Positions 1 to 3,310 of a stretch of DNA of 6,247 nt are shown piece by piece. The notes under the pieces are model-generated. The model saw only the letters and a list, made by a program, of their open reading frames with translations. It ran no database searches and had not been told where the DNA came from. Source of the stretch: Piscirickettsiaceae bacterium (GTDB taxonomy: Bacteria > Pseudomonadota > Gammaproteobacteria > Nitrosococcales > Methylophagaceae). The stretch's first letter is position 1; each line of letters begins with the position of its first letter. Made by a program: the position numbers and the translations under genes. The stretch spans positions 1 to 6,247 of the forward strand of contig DAOUSV010000092.1 in NCBI GenBank assembly GCA_030627065.1. The letters run 5' to 3'.

Positions 1-40
1 AATCTTGAATGTGGAAAACTGCATATCAGTGCATTAAAAT

Positions 41-205
41 TTATTGATGGTTATTTATAATACTCTCAAGTAGCCCATCTTTGATTAATTGCTTAAGCCT
101 TTTCTCATCATTTACAGATAACCACACACCACGGACCTCTTTTAATCCAGCAGTTGCCCTACGTAAGCGCAGAGCAGCTTGCCTTTCTTTGCTTGATAGA
201 GCCAC
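41..205 (-). CDS. Small basic phage-type protein, GTG start, coupled to upstream gene
   Basis: This 54-aa protein of unknown function begins with MALSSKERQAALRLRRATAG. The basic amphipathic N-terminal helix (about residues 4-20) is followed by a short strand-like stretch, KEVRGVWLS (22-30), and a charged helix, NDEKRLKQLIKDGLL (32-46). I have the impression of small phage proteins with the pattern 'ERQ..x.R.R...GL.EVRG.W', some of which are DNA-binding-like, but a full ribbon-helix-helix fold (strand plus two helices) is not evident. The GTG start is supported by AGGTG seven bases upstream. The G of GTG is also the last base of the preceding gene's TAG stop (TAGTG), so translation is probably coupled to the 116-aa gene and both share its promoter. 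The function is unknown. That it is a real gene is fairly likely from the protein-like composition, the Shine-Dalgarno site and the coupling. Confidence 0.6.
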   Translation of the reverse strand: MALSSKERQAALRLRRATAGLKEVRGVWLSVNDEKRLKQLIKDGLLESIINNHQ

Positions 206-555
206 TATTCTGCACCTATAACAAATAAAACTTCTGCATCTTTTATAATTATTTCTTTATCATCATTGCCGTATTCACTATCGCATCCTCCAACTAATAT
301 AATACTACCATCCTGATAATTTCCATCCATAAGATGATTAATATCACCTTTAAAATCCTCAACTTCAAAATCATCATAACTAATTGTCATACAGCAAATA
401 CCGCTTAATTTCTCTGAATCAATATCATCAATGCAGTTAAATGAGCACCCAAGAGAGTCACCAACATTAACAACTTTATGATGATGGCGTATACCAAAAT
501 GAGATAGTCCTTTTTCTTCAGCTTTTTCTAGTATTTTAAGTATCAATTCGTTCAT
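205..555 (-). CDS. Conserved-looking hypothetical protein (116 aa), accessory/moron candidate
   Basis: This is an acidic, soluble 116-aa protein of unknown function. It opens with an amphipathic helix (NELILKILEKAEEKGLSHFG, residues 2-21) and a GIRHHHK stretch at 21-27. An acidic middle contains cysteines at CSFNC and GICC, and the end is strand-rich (GSIILVGG, then KEIIIKDAEVLFVIG). It has no signal peptide or membrane segment. The overall pattern, an N-terminal 'EKGLSHFGIR' and a C-terminal 'EIIIKDAEVL', recalls small uncharacterised proteins from phages and mobile elements, but I cannot name a family. The ATG is preceded by GGGG eight bases upstream. It has its own promoter and two palindromic operator-like sites (entries at 594-628 and 573-591) and is coupled at its stop to a 54-aa gene. 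Base composition is AT-rich compared with the packaging genes, which fits an acquired accessory gene. Confidence 0.75.
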   Translation of the reverse strand: MNELILKILEKAEEKGLSHFGIRHHHKVVNVGDSLGCSFNCIDDIDSEKLSGICCMTISYDDFEVEDFKGDINHLMDGNYQDGSIILVGGCDSEYGNDDKEIIIKDAEVLFVIGAE

Positions 556-572
556 TTTCTTACCCCGTTTTA

Positions 573-591
573 GTTTAGAGAATTTCTAAAC
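573..591 (-). promoter_or_regulatory. Second operator-like inverted repeat, copy A
   Basis: Leftward sequence GTTTAGAAATTCTCTAAAC has perfect 7-bp arms (GTTTAGA/TCTAAAC) around a 5-bp centre. It lies at about +3 to +21 of the predicted transcript, upstream of the Shine-Dalgarno site. It could be an operator for a regulator different from the one reading GTTACGCGTAAC, or a weak 5'-UTR stem-loop. The identical copy at 983-1001 favours a protein-binding site. Confidence 0.75.
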
Positions 592-593
592 CA

Positions 594-628
594 TGACTCT
601 ATTATACATTGTTACGCGTAACTGTAAA
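594..628 (-). promoter_or_regulatory. Strong sigma70 promoter with palindrome in spacer (116-aa gene)
   Basis: Reading leftward, TTTACA (-35, 628-623) and a perfect TATAAT (-10, 606-601) are separated by 16 bases; the predicted start is near 594. The spacer contains the perfect 12-bp palindrome GTTACGCGTAAC (611-622), a position where a bound dimer would block RNA polymerase. The promoter overlaps the final codons and the TAA stop of the upstream 120-aa gene. Repression is inferred; the elements are seen directly. Confidence 0.85.
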
Positions 629-964
629 GCTGTTTTTATAAATAAAGGCAATTATTTCTTGTATATTTTCTACATGTGATTCACTAATAACTTTGAATCC
701 TATCATTTCGCCACCGCTTCTTTCCTCTAATATCTCGTTCAGTTCATCAATTGTCTTTGCGTCCTGTTGCTCTCTTAACATTGAGTGCATTTCACCTAAC
801 TCTATTTTTCCATCAAAAAATATTGTTATTTCTCTTGCTCCGATTACTACATGCCCAAATGATATTGAATTTTCATACTCAGAAATAGTGCTAATATCAG
901 ATCCAGATACGTCAAAAAATTCTTCTAATTGATTTACTAGTAACTCTTTATTTATATTTGTCAT
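602..964 (-). CDS. Hypothetical acidic protein (120 aa), accessory/moron candidate
   Basis: This soluble, acidic 120-aa protein belongs to no family I recognise. An N-terminal helix (NINKELLVNQLEEFF, 3-17) is followed by alternating strand-like segments (NSISFGHVVIG, REITIFFDGKIELG), a helical stretch rich in Glu/Gln (MHSMLREQQDAKTIDELNEILEER) and a final helix (ENIQEIIAFIYKNS). There is no membrane segment. The ATG has AAGGG eight bases upstream. The last eight codons (FTVTRNNV, then TAA) coincide with the -35, the spacer palindrome and the -10 of the next leftward gene, so this C-terminus is constrained by, or was created by, the promoter cassette. The gene shares its promoter/operator module with the 116-aa gene although the proteins show no obvious similarity. 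It is AT-rich, like its neighbour. The function is unknown. Confidence 0.72.
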   Translation of the reverse strand: MTNINKELLVNQLEEFFDVSGSDISTISEYENSISFGHVVIGAREITIFFDGKIELGEMHSMLREQQDAKTIDELNEILEERSGGEMIGFKVISESHVENIQEIIAFIYKNSFTVTRNNV

Positions 965-982
965 TTTCTTACCCTTGTTATT

Positions 983-1001
983 GTTTAGAGAATTTCTAAA
1001 C
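983..1001 (-). promoter_or_regulatory. Second operator-like inverted repeat, copy B
   Basis: This 19-bp inverted repeat (arms GTTTAGA/TCTAAAC) is identical to that at 573-591. It lies at about +5 to +23 of the leftward transcript. Identity of centre as well as arms between the copies suggests recognition of the whole site, not just selection for a stem. Confidence 0.75.
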
Positions 1002-1004
1002 CTT

Positions 1005-1040
1005 GATACCTATTATACGGGGGTTACGCGTAACTGTAAA
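1005..1040 (-). promoter_or_regulatory. Strong sigma70 promoter with palindrome in spacer (120-aa gene)
   Basis: Reading leftward, TTTACA (-35, 1040-1035) and TATAAT (-10, 1017-1012) are 17 bases apart; the predicted start is near 1005. The spacer carries the same perfect palindrome GTTACGCGTAAC (1023-1034) as the promoter at 594-628. It lies in the 118-base divergent gap shared with the rightward promoter near 1071. Confidence 0.85.
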
Positions 1041-1067
1041 GCTCTTTTTATGTTTTAATCAATTGAG

Positions 1068-1083
1068 TGCTATAATAATATTA
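1068..1083 (+). promoter_or_regulatory. Extended -10 promoter, possibly giving a leaderless transcript
   Basis: TGCTATAAT at 1068-1076 is a perfect extended -10 (TGn plus TATAAT). No good -35 is seen at 16-18 bp. The start expected seven bases after the -10 falls at 1083, which is the A of the ATG of the 74-aa gene. That gene has no Shine-Dalgarno sequence, only AT-rich bases, which fits leaderless translation. AT-richness makes a chance TATAAT possible. Confidence 0.5.
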
Positions 1084-1307
1084 TGAACAAATTAAAACGC
1101 AAATCAAGAACGATTAAATACAATGCTGCATGGGGTCTAATAGCCTCATCAATGCTAATAGTGTTCGCAGAGAATGAGACTTTAATTCAGGAATACATAC
1201 CTGCCTGGGCTTATTTGATTGTAATTATGATAAACTCAGGGGTAGGGGTCTATCTAAGAACGATTACTACTGAACCTGTTGAGCCGATGAGGAAAAAACA
1301 TGATTGA
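1083..1307 (+). CDS. Small two-span phage membrane protein (holin-like)
   Basis: This 74-aa inner-membrane protein has a basic N-terminus (MNKLKRKSRTIKYN), a first hydrophobic segment at about 14-29 (NAAWGLIASSMLIVFA), an acidic loop (ENETLIQEYIP) and a second segment at about 41-58 (AWAYLIVIMINSGVGVYL). The tail is RTITTEPVEPMRKKHD. The 'N.G...LR..TT.P' ending is familiar from small phage membrane proteins often annotated as holins or holin-like. This one lies before the predicted late promoter and the Q-like gene, unlike a typical lambdoid holin, so a lysis role is uncertain. The ATG has no ribosome-binding site and coincides with the predicted transcription start. The stop overlaps the next tiny ORF. 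The membrane topology is well supported; the function is not known. Confidence 0.7.
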   Translation: MNKLKRKSRTIKYNAAWGLIASSMLIVFAENETLIQEYIPAWAYLIVIMINSGVGVYLRTITTEPVEPMRKKHD

Positions 1308-1338
1308 GTTAATAATGGGTTTGAGTGGTTTGGTATAG
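1300..1338 (+). other. 12-codon ORF with strong RBS, ending in TAG directly before the next ATG
   Basis: The peptide is MIELIMGLSGLV followed by TAG. It has GAGG seven bases before the ATG and overlaps the end of the 74-aa gene by eight bases. The next ORF begins at the base after the TAG in the same frame, so this may be a short leader peptide, or the N-terminal part of one membrane protein split by an amber codon. Confidence 0.35.
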
Positions 1339-1431
1339 ATGATTGAAGTAGCGACTATTGTATTTTTTGGGTTGTGTGCCTGGGTGATGTATCGGGTTGA
1401 TAAGTGCTATCGCGAAATGAGTAATGACTGA
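1339..1431 (+). CDS. 30-aa single-span membrane peptide
   Basis: The peptide MIEVATIVFFGLCAWVMYRV is followed by a charged tail, DKCYREMSND. It has one hydrophobic helix (about 4-18) with positive residues after it, suggesting a C-terminus-in anchor. Its own ribosome-binding site is weak. It may be translated by restart after the TAG at 1336-1338, because the 12-codon ORF just upstream has a good Shine-Dalgarno site and is in the same frame. The end overlaps the start of the Q-like gene by eight bases (ATGACTGA), as is common in phage operons. Function unknown. It may instead be the C-terminal part of a 42-residue protein interrupted by the amber codon. The protein-like composition and overlaps at both ends are the only support. 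Confidence 0.4.
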   Translation: MIEVATIVFFGLCAWVMYRVDKCYREMSND

Positions 1432-1792
1432 TAAAGCACTGTCGGCAGTAAAAGCGTACTTTAACTATCAGCGGTGTAAAGTGGGTAACGGCTATGCGAG
1501 CGAAAGCATGACCGCAAAGCTGGGAAACAACAGCACGGGTGGTGGTAATTTTGGTTCCAGTGTTCCAAAGGGCGTAAGAATGACTGATGCTGGTTTTCTT
1601 GAGTTTATTAATCGTATTAGCCTGGCTCTTGATGCGCTGAAAGTATCGAACGAAAGGGCATACAATTATTTGTGTTTGCGCTACGATCATGGACTTAAGC
1701 ACAAAGAAATACCAGGACTTATGCAGTGCTCTCCAGCGACATGTGATCGTTTACATTCGTTAGCTATTGTGATTATAAAGAACAATATATAA
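1424..1792 (+). CDS. Probable Q-type late antiterminator
   Basis: This 122-aa protein is probably the late-gene regulator of the phage. The C-terminal half (about 76-114: NERAYNYLCLRYDHGLKHKE, then IPGLMQCSPATCDRLHSLA) has the layout of a sigma70-region-4-like helix-turn-helix. The length and pattern resemble the short phage antitermination Q family (PF06530, such as the Qin prophage protein of about 127 aa), where 'L...YY..GM....LA....CS.G...KRL' occupies the same place. The N-terminal half (LSAVKAYFNYQRCKVGNGYA, then a Gly/Ser-rich stretch at 38-50) is less diagnostic. Q proteins bind DNA at the late promoter and join the paused polymerase so that it reads through terminators. The context agrees: a promoter, pause-like element and terminator follow within 100 bases. 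The start overlaps the 30-aa ORF. Family assignment is by eye, so a generic phage HTH regulator is the alternative. Confidence 0.6.
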   Translation: MTDKALSAVKAYFNYQRCKVGNGYASESMTAKLGNNSTGGGNFGSSVPKGVRMTDAGFLEFINRISLALDALKVSNERAYNYLCLRYDHGLKHKEIPGLMQCSPATCDRLHSLAIVIIKNNI

Positions 1793-1808
1793 AATTGTGA
1801 AATAAATA

Positions 1809-1852
1809 TTGAATGACGTGCTTTTATGCCATATACTGCAATTTAATATAGT
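1809..1852 (+). promoter_or_regulatory. Candidate late promoter with Q-type pause element
   Basis: TTGAAT (1809-1814) and TATACT (1832-1837) are 17 bp apart, matching the sigma70 consensus at four and five of six positions. The start is expected near 1844. A second -10-like hexamer, TATAGT (1847-1852), lies at about +4 to +9, where lambdoid late promoters carry the element that makes sigma70 hold polymerase for Q loading. It follows the Q-like gene by 16 bases and precedes a terminator, matching pR'-tR' architecture. The Q-binding sequence itself cannot be assigned. Confidence 0.6.
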
Positions 1853-1856
1853 TTCC

Positions 1857-1890
1857 AAAGCTGTATCTTTAACTAGATATGGCTTTTTTT
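1857..1890 (+). terminator. Intrinsic terminator in the late leader (tR'-like)
   Basis: A 12-bp stem pairs 1857-1868 (AAAGCTGTATCT) with 1875-1886 (AGATATGGCTTT). It includes two G-U pairs and closes a 6-base loop (TTAACT); seven T's run at 1884-1890. It would end the Q-gene transcript and, about 45 nt into the leader, any transcript from the promoter at 1809. The genes beyond would then need antitermination. Confidence 0.85.
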
Positions 1891-1903
1891 GTGTCAAAGA
1901 GTT

Positions 1904-2062
1904 ATGGATTTATTATTCAAAATTGTAGCAATTTTAGCGGTCACGGTCGGTCTAGTGATTTTTGTCACTCCGATGTTAATTTATGAAAAAGCGGGAGTTG
2001 CATACAATGACGCACAAACTAAAGATATTGCTGCTCTCGTTCGCGATAATCAGCGGAGTTAG
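1904..2062 (+). CDS. Small single-span membrane protein, inner-membrane spanin or holin candidate
   Basis: This 52-aa protein has an N-terminal hydrophobic helix at about 4-26 (LFKIVAILAVTVGLVIFVTP) and a hydrophilic tail (IYEKAGVAYNDAQTKDIAAL, then VRDNQRS). It is the first gene after the late-leader terminator. A gene for a probable lipoprotein begins inside it in the +1 frame. This is the arrangement of Rz/Rz1-type spanins, where the inner-membrane member has an N-terminal anchor and a periplasmic tail. The tail here, about 25 residues, is far shorter than in known Rz proteins, so it could not bridge the periplasm by the same mechanism. A small holin or an unrelated membrane peptide is as plausible. 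The ribosome-binding site is weak (AAAGAG close to the ATG). Confidence 0.5.
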   Translation: MDLLFKIVAILAVTVGLVIFVTPMLIYEKAGVAYNDAQTKDIAALVRDNQRS

Positions 2063-2237
2063 TTGTGCTAAACATATACAAGTTGATTGCCCAGGCATTA
2101 AAGCGCCAGCTAAGCTCGAAAAGAATATTAGCATCAGTATTACTGAGAAAGAAATCAAAGTGAATGATGGCGGTGAAAAGCTTTTACGTGAGTACGTTGG
2201 TGCTAGAGCTGCAATCATTGCAATGTGTGGCGAGTAA
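2007..2237 (+). CDS. Probable small lipoprotein, outer-membrane spanin candidate
   Basis: The 76-aa product begins with a secretion signal, MTHKLKILLLSFAIISGVSC, with a basic start, a hydrophobic core and Cys20 as possible lipid-modified residue. The -3 to +1 residues GVSC are an imperfect lipobox, so ordinary signal cleavage is the alternative. The mature part contains CPGIKAPAKLEKNISISITE and ends KVNDGGEKLLREYVGARAAI, then IAMCGE. The ATG at 2007 is chosen over the in-frame ATG at 1983 because GGGAG lies nine bases upstream of it and the signal peptide then starts properly; the earlier start has no Shine-Dalgarno site. The gene is partly nested (+1 frame) in the 52-aa membrane protein gene, like Rz1 in Rz. 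Lysis involvement is inferred from this nesting and the position. Confidence 0.55.
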   Translation: MTHKLKILLLSFAIISGVSCAKHIQVDCPGIKAPAKLEKNISISITEKEIKVNDGGEKLLREYVGARAAIIAMCGE

Positions 2238-2362
2238 TAATGCTAGTGTTGTTATTGCAGGGCTGTACGTGTGAGCCAGCGGCAGCCCCAGTGTTTGATG
2301 ATAGTTATATCGGTGATGGCGAGATGAACGGATTAATAATTAGTGTTGAGTGCGAATTATGA
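2225..2362 (+). CDS. Small lipoprotein with LLQGC lipobox
   Basis: A GTG start gives the 45-aa protein MWRVIMLVLLLQGCTCEPAA, then APVFDDSYIGDGEMNGLIIS, then VECEL. The N-terminus is a compact type II signal (Arg3, hydrophobic 4-11, lipobox LLQGC with Cys14). The mature part has Pro/Ala residues right after the cysteine, as in small Rz1-like lipoproteins. An ATG at 2240 has a better ribosome-binding site (GGCGAG) but would leave only eight residues before the cysteine, too short for export, so I prefer 2225. The gene overlaps the preceding one by 13 bases and the following one by four (ATGA). It could be the true outer-membrane spanin component of this cassette. Function is inferred. Confidence 0.5.
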   Translation: MWRVIMLVLLLQGCTCEPAAAPVFDDSYIGDGEMNGLIISVECEL

Positions 2363-2628
2363 GTAAGAATAAATTTGTTACAGCAGGATTAGCTCAGTTA
2401 GTAAAAATATTAGTTGGCGGTAAGCTGTTTAAAGAAATATATGGGCTAGTCAAGGTTCATCTTGATGATAATATTAGCGGGATAGCTAAGAAAGAGTCGG
2501 TTACACGTGAGATCAATGATGTTAGACATCAGCTATTTAGTATTGTGCATAGCATGAGCGGGTGGGCGGTTAGTGTAGCCATTGATGTTGCTTATGCGTA
2601 TATCGCATCAAGACAAGATGATAAATGA
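2359..2628 (+). CDS. Small phage protein of unknown function (89 aa)
   Basis: The product starts MSKNKFVTAGLAQLVKILVG, followed by a helical, mildly basic region (KLFKEIYGLVKVHLDDNISG, 22-41), a charged stretch (IAKKESVTREINDVRHQ) and a moderately hydrophobic C-terminal segment, SGWAVSVAIDVAYAYIAS (67-84), that may be membrane-associated. I do not recognise a family. The ATG at 2359 overlaps the previous stop as ATGA; an in-frame GTG nine bases earlier is possible but has no advantage. The next gene overlaps this one by 11 bases. The gene lies between the lipoproteins and terS. The C-terminal 'GW' segment resembles the corresponding part of the next protein, so the two could be distant duplicates or act together at the membrane. 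No function can be given. Confidence 0.6.
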   Translation: MSKNKFVTAGLAQLVKILVGGKLFKEIYGLVKVHLDDNISGIAKKESVTREINDVRHQLFSIVHSMSGWAVSVAIDVAYAYIASRQDDK

Positions 2629-2854
2629 AACTGAGTTCAGGGAAATAATTCGAGATGAGCTTGATCTTAGAAGTAGGATAGACGTTGATGAGCATGACGA
2701 GCATCACGCATTCATACAATCATTCATCGACAGAGAAAACAGAAAGCAAGCCATTTATCAAACGGTTGTGACACAAGTGGCTGGTTGGGGCATTGTAGTT
2801 ATTCTGGCGTGGATAGGGAAAACAGTTGCTAATAAGTTCGGTGTTTATTATTAA
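2618..2854 (+). CDS. Small phage membrane protein with C-terminal anchor (78 aa)
   Basis: The product MINETEFREIIRDELDLRSR continues with an acidic and His-rich helix (IDVDEHDEHHAFIQSFIDRE, 21-40), a basic patch (NRKQ) and one membrane segment at about 55-72 (AGWGIVVILAWIGKTVAN). This is a pattern I associate with small uncharacterised phage proteins of the type '..E..IR.E...R..D...H..HH.FI...I.RE..R', with a C-terminal anchor. The family is unnamed to me and the function is unknown; a holin-accessory role is only a guess from position. The ATG at 2618 overlaps the upstream gene by 11 bases. Longer in-frame starts at 2582 (TTG) and 2585 (ATG) would add 11 or 12 residues with no better ribosome-binding site. 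Confidence 0.65.
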   Translation: MINETEFREIIRDELDLRSRIDVDEHDEHHAFIQSFIDRENRKQAIYQTVVTQVAGWGIVVILAWIGKTVANKFGVYY

Positions 2855-2911
2855 TTTACTCGCTGTGATAGCGACATGATCAACAGTAATGGAATGGGTT
2901 GAAAATTAATT

Positions 2912-3310
2912 ATGAGACTTTCTGAGCAACAAAAACTATTTGCTAGTGAGTTTGTCAAAAATGGTGGCAATGGTACTGACGCAGCAAGAGTAGCTAAGTA
3001 CAAGAATCCAGAGGTTGCTGCGTCAAGATTGTTAAGAAATGATAAGGTCATTGCATATATTGATAAGCTTAATGAAGAAGTTAAAACAGGCAGAATAGCA
3101 ACAGCTCAGGAGCGGCAGGAGTTCTGGACTAGTATATTCCGTGGTGATAGCGTTGATACTGACGCTGAGGGTAATGTTTTACCTGCTCGTATGACAGATA
3201 GAATAAAAGCAAGTGAGCTACTAGGCAAAAGTCAGGCTGATTTTATTGATCGTAAAGAAATTACAGGCGATATTGCTATTACCCAGGTAGAGAGAGTCAT
3301 CGTTGACTAA
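2912..3310 (+). CDS. terS: Terminase small subunit
   Basis: This 132-aa protein matches the Terminase_2 type (PF03592). The N-terminal LSEQQKLFASEFVKNGGNGT (3-22) followed by DAARVAKYKNPEVAASRLLR (23-42) is the standard opening 'LT.KQ..F...Y...GN...A...AGY....A...A..LL', a helix-turn-helix used to recognise the packaging site on phage DNA. The C-terminal part (RITATAQERQEF-type region near 80-90, then ASELLGKSQADFIDRKEITG, about 100-119) is the usual link to the oligomerisation region and to TerL contact. It forms a ring that recruits the large subunit to concatemeric DNA. The stop overlaps the TTG start of terL by eight bases. The ATG at 2912 has only a weak Shine-Dalgarno site, but the family's N-terminal motif begins right after it. 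Confidence 0.9.
   Translation: MRLSEQQKLFASEFVKNGGNGTDAARVAKYKNPEVAASRLLRNDKVIAYIDKLNEEVKTGRIATAQERQEFWTSIFRGDSVDTDAEGNVLPARMTDRIKASELLGKSQADFIDRKEITGDIAITQVERVIVD

Larger units (their letters stand above)
553..639 (-). repeat. Promoter-operator-RBS cassette, copy A (direct repeat of 962-1051)
   Basis: This ~87-bp block covers everything from upstream of the -35 to the start codon of the 116-aa gene and is repeated at 962-1051. On the + strand four blocks are identical between the copies: 13 bases at the start codon/RBS (CATTTTCTTACCC), a 20-base palindrome block, CTATTATAC around the -10, and a 21-base block with the second palindrome and the -35. Short diverged linkers separate them. Conservation is confined to regulatory positions. 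Confidence 0.9.
962..1051 (-). repeat. Promoter-operator-RBS cassette, copy B (direct repeat of 553-639)
   Basis: This is the second copy of the regulatory cassette, driving the 120-aa gene. It has the same order and orientation as copy A, with linkers differing in sequence and by one or two bases in length. Here the distal half is intergenic, whereas in copy A it lies inside the end of the 120-aa gene. Confidence 0.9.

Noticed and set aside
1..24. A leftward ATG at 24-22 followed by eight open codons (MQFSTFKI) to the window edge.
   Set aside because: There is no Shine-Dalgarno site and too few codons to support a gene; it could be the start of the next leftward gene but this cannot be judged.
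693..932. Rightward open frame of 79 codons opposite the 120-aa gene.
   Set aside because: Serine/isoleucine-rich shadow of the leftward gene, no ribosome-binding site, and the leftward gene has the promoter.
205..964. Toxin-antitoxin pair, suggested by palindromic operators and two small genes.
   Set aside because: Each gene has its own promoter, they are not overlapping, and neither shows RelE/ParE/HigB-like toxin or XRE/RHH antitoxin motifs.
1355..1702. Leftward open frame of 115 codons opposite the Q-like gene.
   Set aside because: Low-complexity composition without domain features; antisense to the HTH-coding gene and two operon overlaps.
2860..2874. Hairpin TCGCT-GTGAT-AGCGA between the 78-aa gene and terS.
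   Set aside because: Only five base pairs and no T-tract, so it is not a convincing terminator; chance is sufficient.
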